Positions 8,825-17,262 of a stretch of 64,000 nucleotides of DNA are shown here, piece after piece. The stretch spans positions 124,001-188,000 of the forward strand of contig NZ_JAQRMY010000002.1 in assembly GCF_028613635.1 (NCBI RefSeq), written 5' to 3'. The position numbers were made by a program, and so were the translations under genes. Numbering within the stretch: position 1 is the first letter of the stretch; each line of letters starts with the position of its first letter. Source of the stretch: Devosia sp. ZB163 (GTDB lineage: Bacteria; Pseudomonadota; Alphaproteobacteria; Rhizobiales; Devosiaceae). The notes beneath the pieces are model-generated. The model was given only the letters and a program-made list of their open reading frames with translations. It made no database searches and was not told where the DNA came from.

Positions 8825-8966
8825 AGGCCCTCATGGCCGGGCTTGTCCCGGCCTTGTCCCGGCCATCCCGCCACGCGGCGTCTGCCGCGTGAGAAGAAAG
8901 TCTCTCGCCGCGCCGATAAGCGGTTGCTGGATCACCGGGACAAGCCCGGTGATGACGGGCACCATG
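8825..8966. repeat. intergenic palindromic repeat related to family D
   Basis: The gap holds short inverted repeats: two tandem GGCTTGTCCCGGCC-like units, a CCACGCGGCGTCTGCCGCGTG hairpin-like segment, and then CACCGGGACAAGCCCGGTG. These are typical of the short intergenic repeats of this order. No gene is supported here. Confidence 0.6.
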
Positions 8967-8975
8967 GATCGGCGC

Positions 8976-9581
8976 CTAGTGCGCCGTCGGCACGGACGTC
9001 TCGCCGACGCCGATGCCGCTCACCTTGCCGCCCTTGAGCGTGTAGCCGATGTACTGCGCGATGTCGGAATAGCCGCCCGGCCGGTCGGAGCGGTAGGCGA
9101 CCTTGTTGCCGGAGGCCGCCCCGAAGGTCGACTTGAGGTCGGCGCTGGCCGCGCCCAGCCCGGGAATGCCGAAATCGGGGACCGCGAACTCGGCCGGCGC
9201 CGCATCGCAGCTCTTTGCCGGCTTGCCGGCCTCTGCCGCCACCATCATCACGAACTCGTAGCCGCCAAGCGCATTCGAGATGAACCAGACGTTGGCCCCC
9301 TCGGTGCCGTAGCAGATCCAGTCGGCACGGCCGGCGCCGTCGCCGTCGCTCTGGATGGTGCCGCCGAAGGCCTTCTGCAGGTCCTTGAGCTTGGTGCGCT
9401 GCAGCTGGACCTTGAGCTTGCCCACCTCGATCGTCTTGACCGGCGCCTTCTCGAGGTTCGCTTTGCTGAAGTTGAAGCCGTTGCCGAAAATCGCCTGGCC
9501 CATGCCGCCGAGCGAGGCGGCGTGTGCGGGAACGGCGGCAATGACGAGGGCAGACAGGACGGCGGCAGTCAGGTGGCGCAT
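8976..9581 (-). CDS. secreted hypothetical protein, 201 residues
   Basis: I do not recognise a family. The start (MRHLTAAVLSALVIAAVPAH) gives a clean Sec signal peptide, probably cut after AHA. A longer frame exists upstream, but only this start places the signal sequence at the N-terminus. The mature protein of about 180 residues is glycine-rich and holds two cysteines (ICYGTEG and KSCDAAP) that could form a disulfide. No catalytic motif is apparent. It is divergent from glnE with a 94-base gap, so the two promoters overlap, but a functional link is not evident. Confidence 0.72.
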   Translation of the reverse strand: MRHLTAAVLSALVIAAVPAHAASLGGMGQAIFGNGFNFSKANLEKAPVKTIEVGKLKVQLQRTKLKDLQKAFGGTIQSDGDGAGRADWICYGTEGANVWFISNALGGYEFVMMVAAEAGKPAKSCDAAPAEFAVPDFGIPGLGAASADLKSTFGAASGNKVAYRSDRPGGYSDIAQYIGYTLKGGKVSGIGVGETSVPTAH

Positions 9582-9675
9582 GCGAGGCTCACGGGGTTTC
9601 GACTGGCCGGCGAAGATAGCGGCGCCCATGCCGAATTCCAGTGACTTTTGAGTATGGTGCGCTATCCCTCCACAC

Positions 9676-12450
9676 ATGAAAGTCGCGCTCGAAACCCTCC
9701 TCGACTCCGCTCCCTACCTCAAGGACCTTGCCGAGCGCCACGCCGACTGGTTCGCCACCACCCGAAGACAGTCCCCCGATGACGCGCTGGCCGCCGTGCT
9801 CGACGGCGTCCGACAGGCGGGCGCGTCGTCGGAAAACGAGGACGATATCAGCCGCGAACTGCGAATCGCCAAGGGCAGGGTGGCGCTGCTGGCTGCGGTG
9901 TCCGAGGTCGAAGGGCAGTGGACGACGGCGCAATCGACGGCCGCGCTCTCCGATCTCGCCGACGCTGCGCTCGATGCCGGGCTGGAGGTGCTGCTGCGGC
10001 TCGCAGCGGCGCGCGGGCTGACCACGAAGACGGCCGCCGACTCCGGGCTGGCCCTGTTCGCGCTGGGCAAGCACGGTGGTCGCGAGCTCAATTATTCGAG
10101 CGACATCGACATCGTCGCCTTCTTCGATCCAGACAAGGCCGCGCTGAACGAACGCGGCGAGGAGACCAGGTTCTTCACCCGTATCGTGCAGCGCCTCGCC
10201 AACCTGATGCAGGACCGGACGGCCCACGGCTACGTGTTCCGCACCGACCTGCGCCTCAGGCCCGACCCCGGCGCGACGCCGGTGGCGCTCTCGATCGACG
10301 CCGCACTCGCCTACTACGAGAGCCGCGGCCAGAACTGGGAGCGTGCCGCCTGGATCAAGGCCCGGCCCTGCGCTGGCGACCGCGAGGTAGGGGAGCGCTT
10401 CCTCAAGGAGCTGGCGCCCTATGTCTGGCGCAAGCACCTCGACTTCGCGACCATCGCCGACATCCAGGCGATGAAGCGTCAGATCAATATCACCAAGAAC
10501 GTCGGTGACGTCCGCGTGGCGGGCCACAACGTCAAGCTCGGGCTCGGCGGCATCCGCGAGATCGAGTTCTTCACCCAGACCCAGCAGCTGATCGCCGGCG
10601 GCCGCGACCTGACGCTGCGCGTCCGTCCCACCGCGGTGGCTCTCAGGGCGCTGGCCGAGGCGAACTGGATCTCGAAGCGCGCCGCCGAGGACCTGACGCG
10701 CATCTACTGGTTCCTCCGCGCCGTCGAGAACCGGCTGCAGATGCTGCGCGACGAGCAGACCCACGTCATGCCCGAGAGCGACGCGGCCATCGCCACCATC
10801 GCTGCCCTCATGGGCATGGATTTGCCAACGTTCGAAACGGTTTACCGGCGCGCGCTGAATCAGGTTGTCGGCTACTACTCCGACCTCTTTGCCGAAGGCG
10901 AGAGCCTCGCCGCGACCGGTGGGAACCTCGTCTTCACCGGTTCCGACGACGATCCGGGGACGCTCGAGACCCTGTCCGGCATGGGCTTCCGCGAGCCGTC
11001 CAAGGCCATAGCCACGGTGAAGAAGTGGCACTATGGCAGCTATGGCGCGACACGCGCATCTGCCGCGCGCGCCCACCTCACCGAACTGCTGCCGGCGCTG
11101 CTCACGACCATCTCGGAAGCCGGTAACCCTGACGACGCGCTGATGCGCTTCGATAACTTCCTGTCGCGCCTGCCCTCGGGCGTGCAGCTCTTCGCCCTGC
11201 TGCGCAACCACGAGAACCTGAGGAGCCTGCTCGTCGCGCTGATGGCGTCGGCGCCGCGCATGGCCGATGCAGTCATCCACCGCGCGCACGTCATGGACGG
11301 CCTGATCGATCCCGCCTTTGCCGACGACGTGCGGCGCCGCGAGATTCTGCTCGGCAAGATCGAGGCCTTCTTCGCCGACGCCCGCGACTACCAGGAGGTG
11401 ATCGATCGCGCCCGCATCATCGGGCAGGAGCAGATGTTCCTGATCGCCGCGGGGCTGCTCGCCGGCACGATCGATGCGACGCGGGCAGGGGAGCAGTTCA
11501 CGACGCTTGCAGAGACGCTGCTGACCAAGCTGTTCGACGCGGTGCGGCGGGAGTTCGAACGCCGGCATGGCGTCGTGCCCGGCGCGCGGGTCGCGCTGCT
11601 TGCCTTCGGCAAGATGGCGAGCCGCGAGATGACGGCGCGCTCCGACCTCGATTTCATCATGCTCTACGACCTCGGCGCCGCCGACGAGTCCGACGGCGAA
11701 AAGCCTTTGGCGGCAAGCCAGTACTACGCCCGGCTCACCCAACGCCTTCTCGCCGCGATCAGCGCCCCGACCTCCGAAGGCGTGCTCTACGAGGCCGACA
11801 TGCGGCTCAGGCCCTCCGGCAACGCGGGGCCGCTCGCCACCAGCCTCAAGGGCTTCGTGCAGTATCACCACGAGAGCGCCTGGACCTGGGAGCACCTGGC
11901 CCTCACGCGCGCCCGCGTCATCTACGCCGATGGCGAACTGGGTTACGAGGTCGATGCCGCCGTGGCCGAGATTCTCAGCCGCCCGCGCGATGTGGGAAAG
12001 ACCATCGACGATGTTGTCTCGATGCGCACCCTGATGGCCAAGGAGCGCCCGCCGCGGCACCAGTTCGACCTCAAGCTGGCAGCCGGCGGGCTGGTGGACC
12101 TCGAGTTCATCGCCCAGTCTGCCCAGCTGGTGGCCGGCGACACGGTGGCCGCGCCCCAGGCGACGACCGGCCTGGTGCTGCGCCGGCTGGGCGAGACCGG
12201 GCTGGTGCCCGAAGGCATTCGCCTCGCCGAGATCCTCGGGCTCTACTCCACCGTGCTGCAGGTCATGAGCGCGGCCCTCGCCGACCCGTTCCAGGACCAG
12301 GGCTGGACCCCGGCCTTCCGCGAACTGCTGGCGCAGCGGACCAACACGCCGAACTTCGAGCGGCTGGCGTCCGACGTGCGCGAGATGGAGGGCGAGGTGA
12401 GCGCGGCGGCCGACGCTTGGTATGCGCACGCGAGGACGTTGGGGAACTGA
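9676..12450 (+). CDS. glnE: bifunctional glutamine synthetase adenylyltransferase/deadenylase GlnE
   Basis: GlnE attaches and removes AMP on glutamine synthetase in response to PII proteins and glutamine. The 924-residue protein has the duplicated nucleotidyltransferase architecture. The N-terminal deadenylase site is GGRELNYSSDIDIV (Asp143, Asp145). The C-terminal adenylylase site is MASREMTARSDLDFIMLYD (Asp657, Asp659). Helical regulatory segments lie between them (GGIREIEFFTQTQQ) and after them (GGLVDLEFIAQSAQ). The length is slightly short but within the family range. No strong ribosome site precedes the ATG. It follows the two-component genes with only two small genes between. Confidence 0.96.
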   Translation: MKVALETLLDSAPYLKDLAERHADWFATTRRQSPDDALAAVLDGVRQAGASSENEDDISRELRIAKGRVALLAAVSEVEGQWTTAQSTAALSDLADAALDAGLEVLLRLAAARGLTTKTAADSGLALFALGKHGGRELNYSSDIDIVAFFDPDKAALNERGEETRFFTRIVQRLANLMQDRTAHGYVFRTDLRLRPDPGATPVALSIDAALAYYESRGQNWERAAWIKARPCAGDREVGERFLKELAPYVWRKHLDFATIADIQAMKRQINITKNVGDVRVAGHNVKLGLGGIREIEFFTQTQQLIAGGRDLTLRVRPTAVALRALAEANWISKRAAEDLTRIYWFLRAVENRLQMLRDEQTHVMPESDAAIATIAALMGMDLPTFETVYRRALNQVVGYYSDLFAEGESLAATGGNLVFTGSDDDPGTLETLSGMGFREPSKAIATVKKWHYGSYGATRASAARAHLTELLPALLTTISEAGNPDDALMRFDNFLSRLPSGVQLFALLRNHENLRSLLVALMASAPRMADAVIHRAHVMDGLIDPAFADDVRRREILLGKIEAFFADARDYQEVIDRARIIGQEQMFLIAAGLLAGTIDATRAGEQFTTLAETLLTKLFDAVRREFERRHGVVPGARVALLAFGKMASREMTARSDLDFIMLYDLGAADESDGEKPLAASQYYARLTQRLLAAISAPTSEGVLYEADMRLRPSGNAGPLATSLKGFVQYHHESAWTWEHLALTRARVIYADGELGYEVDAAVAEILSRPRDVGKTIDDVVSMRTLMAKERPPRHQFDLKLAAGGLVDLEFIAQSAQLVAGDTVAAPQATTGLVLRRLGETGLVPEGIRLAEILGLYSTVLQVMSAALADPFQDQGWTPAFRELLAQRTNTPNFERLASDVREMEGEVSAAADAWYAHARTLGN

Positions 12451-12555
12451 CGGCAGCCCCGTGCCGAGAAGGAGGCGTGGCCGGGTTCGCCTGGTGGCCG
12501 CGATCACCGGAGTGATCCGCATCGCCACTCCGTCACGCGCACGGTCGGACCGCCC

Positions 12556-13806
12556 CTAGGCCGCCCTCGCCTCTTCCTGCACCAGCAGCGGCAGGCTGAT
12601 CGCTACCGTCGTGCCCAACCCCTGGCGGCTGTCGATGGCGAGATGACCGCCGCTGAGCTCGGCAATGGCGCGGGCGATGGCGATGCCGAGCCCCGCGCCG
12701 TCACGGTCGCGGGTGAGGGCGGCGTCGCCGAAGACGAAGGGCTGGGAGAGGGTGGCGAGGCGTTCGGCGCTCATGCCGATGCCGGTGTCGGTGATCTCGA
12801 GGACGACGCCGTCAGCGGCGGCATAGGCCGCCAGCGTTACCTTGCCGCCGCGCGGGGTGAAGCGCACCGCGTTCTCGACGAGGTTCGAAACCATGCGCTC
12901 GAGCGCGAAGCGGTCGGCGTTGAGCAGCGCGTTGCACGGGCCGGCGAGCCCGAAGGTGACGCCGGCGTGCTGGGCCTGGCCGGTATAGCGGCGGAACACG
13001 CCGACCAGCAGCTCATCGGCGGTGAAGCGGTCGTGGCGGAGTTCACGCCGGCCGCCCTCGAGCTCGGCGAGTTCGAGGATCGAGCCGAAGAAGCCGAGCA
13101 GGCGCTCGCCCGAGGTCTTCACCGCCTCGACATAGCTCAGGTACTTGGCGTCGCCGAGCGGCCCGAAGGGCTGCTGGCGCAGCATGTCGGCAAAGCCGAT
13201 GATGTGGTTGAGCGGCGTGCGGATGTCGTGGCTGAGATGGGCGAGGAAGCTGGTCTTGGACCGGCTCGCCGCCTCGGCGCGGAGCTTTTCCTCGTGGTAG
13301 CGCCGGGCCAGCAGGCGCTGTTCCTCGCGGATATTGGTGAGCAGCTGTGTCGTGCGCCGGCTCTCGGTCACATCCATGACCAGCGTGACGAAGCCGGAGC
13401 CTTCGAGCGGACGCTCCTCGATGAGCAGCGTCGAGCCGTCCTCGCGGTGCAGTTCGAGCAGCCGGTTCTCCCAGTCCTCGCGCACCGATTGCATGTAGCC
13501 GCCCTGGGCGAGCGTCTTGACCACTTCGTGGTAGGCCGAGCCCGGCTCGATCGACGCCACGCGCAGCCGGTCGGCGAAGCGCGTGTTGCTCGCGATCAGG
13601 CGCGCGTCGGCGCCCCAGCATGCGACGCCGAAGGGCAGGGTCTCGATGAGCGCGGCATAGCCGGCGGTCGCATCGCGACCCGTGAGACGGAAGAGAAGCC
13701 GCTCCAGCACGCCGACCACAGTGCGGCGCAGCCAGCTGCGACGCATCATGGAATCAGGCGCGCGGAATCGCTTCGCCTCGTCGCCGGATTGCTCCGTCGG
13801 CCGCAT
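12556..13806 (-). CDS. PAS-domain sensor histidine kinase (soluble)
   Basis: This 416-residue kinase lacks a convincing membrane segment. It starts at an ATG preceded by GGCGGAGAA. Residues about 45-150 form a PAS-like domain of the type PFGVACWGADARLIASNTRF. A short coiled coil (160-185) leads into the HisKA domain with His193 in AHLSHDIRTPLNHIIG. The ATPase domain has SNLVENAVRFTP, ITDTGIGM and DGAGLGIAIARAI. It is convergent with glnE and transcribed alone, so its response regulator is elsewhere. It resembles orphan cell-cycle or general-stress kinases of alphaproteobacteria, but its role is unknown. Confidence 0.9.
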   Translation of the reverse strand: MRPTEQSGDEAKRFRAPDSMMRRSWLRRTVVGVLERLLFRLTGRDATAGYAALIETLPFGVACWGADARLIASNTRFADRLRVASIEPGSAYHEVVKTLAQGGYMQSVREDWENRLLELHREDGSTLLIEERPLEGSGFVTLVMDVTESRRTTQLLTNIREEQRLLARRYHEEKLRAEAASRSKTSFLAHLSHDIRTPLNHIIGFADMLRQQPFGPLGDAKYLSYVEAVKTSGERLLGFFGSILELAELEGGRRELRHDRFTADELLVGVFRRYTGQAQHAGVTFGLAGPCNALLNADRFALERMVSNLVENAVRFTPRGGKVTLAAYAAADGVVLEITDTGIGMSAERLATLSQPFVFGDAALTRDRDGAGLGIAIARAIAELSGGHLAIDSRQGLGTTVAISLPLLVQEEARAA

Positions 13807-13953
13807 CAAGTTCTCCGCCTATGTGATTGGGACGACCCAGTGATTGCCCAGTGGGGGGACTTTGAATCTGCTTCGCTGTCACTGTCCAGAGGGGGCTCCG
13901 AGGGCAGCGACGGCAGAGCGCCAATTCATGAGTCGGCTGAATCACTTAGCCGG

Positions 13954-13988
13954 AGAAGAAAAATTCTTCTAACGGTAAGCTTCCGTTA
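13954..13988. promoter_or_regulatory. two abutting palindromes upstream of the PAS kinase
   Basis: AGAAGAA-AAA-TTCTTCT (13954-13970) is directly joined to TAACGG-N7-CCGTTA (13970-13988), about 150 bases upstream of the kinase start. Both are perfect in their arms. They may be operator sites. The right-hand end also contains GTTAACC, which resembles a CtrA half-site. The remaining sequence between 13807 and 13953 shows nothing I can name. Confidence 0.4.
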
Positions 13989-14064
13989 ACCACGTTGCCG
14001 CGGGGCTTGGAATTCGCCGCCGGCGGGGTCCGCAGTTGACGACCGAAAGGGTCGAGCGCGTGGC

Positions 14065-14194
14065 CTCCCCCCACCCTGTCCCTCCCCCGCAAGGGGGGAG
14101 GTGACCTGCGCTCGCAAGCGATCGTCCCGCACACACGGAGTCGGTGGTGGCGTCTCCCTCCCCCTTGCGGGGAGGGGACAGGGGTGGGGGGAGC
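14065..14194. repeat. intergenic palindromic repeat, family A copy 2
   Basis: It has C-rich and G-rich outer arms (CTCCCCCCACCCTGTCCCTC and its counterpart) and inner CCCCGCAAGGGG-type palindromes. It also has the same loop words as copy 1, gacctgcgctcgcaag and ggcgtctcc. It lies in the 511-base gap between pepN and the PAS kinase. Confidence 0.85.
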
Positions 14195-14223
14195 CTCTCG
14201 CGCCATTCTGGCCCCACCCACGG

Positions 14224-14300
14224 GGTCATTCCCGCGAACGCGGGAACCTCTATTCTCGAGCGGGCAGCCAACGGCGGTCCCCACTTTCGCGGAGACGACA
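14224..14300. repeat. intergenic palindromic repeat, family D copy
   Basis: GTCATTCCCGCGAACGCGGG opens an imperfect inverted repeat that closes with CCCACTTTCGCGGAGACGAC. It is the same type as the elements at 24587 and 25861. It sits just downstream of pepN, where it could help end transcription. Confidence 0.7.
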
Positions 14301-14317
14301 CCGCTTGCCTGCCTGCC

Positions 14318-16957
14318 TCAGCCCGCCAGCGTCCTCTCCAGGATGTCGGCCGTGTTGCGGCTGAGCGAACCTGCGTCGTGCAGCGCCTTCAGCGCCTTCT
14401 CGGCTTCGGCCCTGCGACCCGGCTCGTAGCTGCGCCACACCCGGAAGGCGGTGAGGACGCGCGCCGCGACCTGCGGGTTGCGCTTGTCGACATCGCCCAC
14501 GAACTCGGCGAGGAACCGGAAGCCCGCCCCGTCGGCCCGCGCGAACTGCGTCGGGTTGTTCATGCCGAAGGTCGCCATGAGCGCGCGCAGCCGGTTCGGG
14601 TTGTTCTGCGGGAAGTCGGGCGCCGCGAGGATTGCCCTCACGCGGTCGACGACACCATCGTCCGGCGCGCCGGCATTGAGCGCCAGCCACTTGTCGAGCA
14701 CCAGCGGATCGGCCGTGTACATGGTGCGGAAGTCGCCGAGCAGGGCCTGCGCATCCGCCGTCCACGAGTGCACCGAGATCGACAGCGCCGACAGCCGATC
14801 GGTCATGTTGAGCGCGCGCTCGTACTGCTCGCGCGCCAGCTTGTCGGCTCCGGATGCGCCGCCCTGTACCAGCAGGGACAGTGCCGTGTTCTTCATCGAA
14901 CGTCGGCCCGTCTGCTGGAAATCCGGCGAGTAGGCGAGGCGGCTGTCGTTGGTGAGGTAGATCTTCTCCAGCGTCGGCGCGAGGCGGGCGACGAGCGCCG
15001 TGATCAGCTCGCCCCGCACGGCATGGACGCGGTCGGGATCGACATCGTGCTCGATCGTGCGCGCCACGCTCTGCTCGTTCGGCGGGCTCATCGCCAGCGC
15101 CTTGTAGGCAGCGTCGAGTTCCTTGGAGTTGAGCGTCTCCTCGAGCGCCTCGGCGAGCGCGCCGACCTGTGCGTCGGTCCACGCCGTCCCGCGGAAGGCG
15201 CCCACCATCAGCTTCATCGCCACGTCCTGCAGCGCCTGCCAGCGGTTGAACGGGTCGCTGTCGTGGCGGGCGAGGAAGAGCTGGTCGGCCTCGGTTGCGT
15301 TGGTGGTGAGCGTCACCGGCGCCGAGAAGCCGCGCAGCAGCGACGGCACCGGCTTGTTGGGGATGCCGGTGAAGGTGACGGTCGCGCTGGCCCGGTCGAG
15401 CACGATCATCTCGTCCCGCACCTCGGCACCGGCCACCGAAGCCCAGCTCATCGGGCTGCCATTGGGGCCGATGAGGCCGAACTTGATCGGCAGGACGAGC
15501 GGTTGCTTTTCCGGCTGGCCCGGCGTCGGCGGGTTGGTCTGGGTCAGCTCGAGCGTATAGGTCTGGCTGGCCGGGTCGTAGCTGTCCCTGACGTCGAGCT
15601 CGGGCGTGCCGGCCTGCAGGTACCACTGCTGGAAGTGCTGCAGGTTCTGCCCCGAGCTGTCCTCGAACACCTTGATGAAGGCTTCGATGGTCGTCGCCTC
15701 GCCGTCATGGCGCTCGAAATAGAGGTCCATGCCACGGCGGAAGCCGGCCTCGCCGAGCAGCGTCGCCAGCATGCGGACAACCTCGGCGCCCTTCTCGTAG
15801 ATGGTCGCCGTGTAGAAGTTGTTGATCTCCTTGTAGCGGTCCGGGCGCGGCGGATGGGCGAGGGGGCCGCCATCCTCGGGGAACTGCGTCTGGCGCAGCT
15901 GGCGCACGTCCTCGATGCGGTTCACCGGCCGCGAACGCTCGTCCATCGAGAATTCCTGGTCGCGGTAAACCGTCAGCCCTTCCTTGAGGCAGAGCTGGAA
16001 CCAGTCGCGGCAAGTGATCCTGTCGCCGGTCCAATTGTGGAAGTACTCGTGCGCGATGACGCTCTCGATGTTGATGTAGTCGGCATCGGTCGCGGTCTCG
16101 GGCTTGGCGAACACCAGCTTGTCGTTGAAGATGTTGAGGCCCTTGTTCTCCATCGCGCCGAAGTTGAAATCGGAGACGGCGACGATGTTGAAGATGTCGA
16201 GGTCGTACTCGCGGCCGAAGCGGCGCTCGTCCCAGGCCATGGAGCGCTTGAGCGAGTCCATGGCGTAGAGGCACTCGCTCTCCTTGCCGTGCGTGCAGTA
16301 GATGCCGAGCGCCACCTTGCGGCCGGACGCCGTGGTGAACTCGTCATGGATCGAGCCGAGATCGCCGGCCACCATGGCAAAGAGGTAGGCCGGCTTGGGG
16401 AAGGGGTCCTCCCACACGGCATAGTGCTGGTCATTGCCCACGGTGCCCTGCTCGACGAGGTTGCCATTCGAGAGCAGCACCGGCGCGAGCTTGCGGTCGG
16501 CCGTCATCCGCACCTTGAAGGGAGCGAGGACGTCGGGCCGGTCGTAATAATAGGTGATGCGGCGGAAGCCCTCGGGCTCGCACTGCGTGCACCAGGTGCC
16601 GCTGGAGCGGTAGAAACCCATCAGCCGCAGGTTCTTCTCGGGCTCGACCGCAACCTCGGTCTCGAGCACGAAGCGCTTGTTCGGCGGCTGGTGGACCACG
16701 AGGCCGGTGGCCGTCGTTTCGTAGGCGGTAAGCGCCAGCGGCAGGCCGTCGATGGCGATCGAGCGCAGCGTCAGTTCCTCGCCGTCGAGGACGAGGGGCG
16801 TGCCCGGCGCAGTCGCTGCCCGCGGGGTAAGGGTCAGGAAAGCGCGGATCGTCGAAGTATCGGGCGCGATGCGGACATCGAGCTCAACCTGCTCCACCAC
16901 ATAAGGGGTCTCGGCGTAATCCTTGAGGAAGATGGTCTCTTCGTTCTCGCCACGCAT
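14318..16957 (-). CDS. pepN: aminopeptidase N (M1 zinc metallopeptidase)
   Basis: PepN removes N-terminal residues from peptides in the cytoplasm. The 879-residue protein is the length of the proteobacterial family. It has the GAMEN exopeptidase motif (residues 267-271, in NFGAMENKGLNIF) and the zinc motif HEYFHNW (303-307), with the third ligand Glu in the following KEGLTVYRDQEFS stretch. A long alpha-helical C-terminal domain completes the fold. The start is the ATG preceded by GCGGAGC; a TTG one codon upstream is less likely. No signal peptide is present. It is divergent from the ABC exporter array. Confidence 0.96.
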   Translation of the reverse strand: MRGENEETIFLKDYAETPYVVEQVELDVRIAPDTSTIRAFLTLTPRAATAPGTPLVLDGEELTLRSIAIDGLPLALTAYETTATGLVVHQPPNKRFVLETEVAVEPEKNLRLMGFYRSSGTWCTQCEPEGFRRITYYYDRPDVLAPFKVRMTADRKLAPVLLSNGNLVEQGTVGNDQHYAVWEDPFPKPAYLFAMVAGDLGSIHDEFTTASGRKVALGIYCTHGKESECLYAMDSLKRSMAWDERRFGREYDLDIFNIVAVSDFNFGAMENKGLNIFNDKLVFAKPETATDADYINIESVIAHEYFHNWTGDRITCRDWFQLCLKEGLTVYRDQEFSMDERSRPVNRIEDVRQLRQTQFPEDGGPLAHPPRPDRYKEINNFYTATIYEKGAEVVRMLATLLGEAGFRRGMDLYFERHDGEATTIEAFIKVFEDSSGQNLQHFQQWYLQAGTPELDVRDSYDPASQTYTLELTQTNPPTPGQPEKQPLVLPIKFGLIGPNGSPMSWASVAGAEVRDEMIVLDRASATVTFTGIPNKPVPSLLRGFSAPVTLTTNATEADQLFLARHDSDPFNRWQALQDVAMKLMVGAFRGTAWTDAQVGALAEALEETLNSKELDAAYKALAMSPPNEQSVARTIEHDVDPDRVHAVRGELITALVARLAPTLEKIYLTNDSRLAYSPDFQQTGRRSMKNTALSLLVQGGASGADKLAREQYERALNMTDRLSALSISVHSWTADAQALLGDFRTMYTADPLVLDKWLALNAGAPDDGVVDRVRAILAAPDFPQNNPNRLRALMATFGMNNPTQFARADGAGFRFLAEFVGDVDKRNPQVAARVLTAFRVWRSYEPGRRAEAEKALKALHDAGSLSRNTADILERTLAG

Positions 16958-17064
16958 CAATTGCTCCGCAACATCAACTCGTTAACCAACTGTGGCGCAC
17001 CCGCAACAGCCGAATCCCAGCCTTAGTGTATTCTGTGCGGCTGACAACCAGCCATTTTGGACAC

Positions 17065-17095
17065 GATCCCAGCCGAATTCGGCAGTAGTGGGATC
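17065..17095. other. nested hairpin in the pepN/exporter intergenic region
   Basis: GATCCCA and TGGGATC arms enclose a 12-base perfect palindrome GCCGAATTCGGC. Either the inner or the outer stem could form. This is the first of three strong inverted repeats in 160 bases before the first ABC exporter gene. An operator pair, a structured leader or an insertion-sequence end relic are all possible readings. Confidence 0.5.
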
Positions 17096-17116
17096 GGCGC
17101 CAGGCAGGCCGCCAGC

Positions 17117-17153
17117 GCGCACCGCCGACGGGTCATCAACCCGTCGAGTGCGC
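17117..17153. other. 14-bp hairpin in the leader of the first ABC exporter
   Basis: GCGCAC-CGC-CGACGGGT-catca-ACCCGTCG-A-GTGCGC folds into a two-part stem with a small internal bulge and a five-base loop. There is no T-run after it, so it is not an ordinary terminator on the plus strand. Confidence 0.55.
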
Positions 17154-17201
17154 AATCCAGAATGATAATGAGGGATACCCCTCGATTGGCAAGAGCCGCT
17201 T

Positions 17202-17223
17202 GACCTCAACAGTGGTTGAGGTC
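17202..17223 (+). other. 9-bp perfect hairpin before the first ABC exporter gene
   Basis: GACCTCAAC-agtg-GTTGAGGTC is a perfect stem with a tetraloop, ending 27 bases before the GAGGAGA ribosome site. If the gene starts at GTG 17263, as argued in its entry, this hairpin lies in the untranslated leader. A TTG start at 17200 would put it in codons 1-8. Confidence 0.55.
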
Positions 17224-17262
17224 GTAGCCGTGCCGCCGTCGAGCGTGGATGAGGAGACGGTC

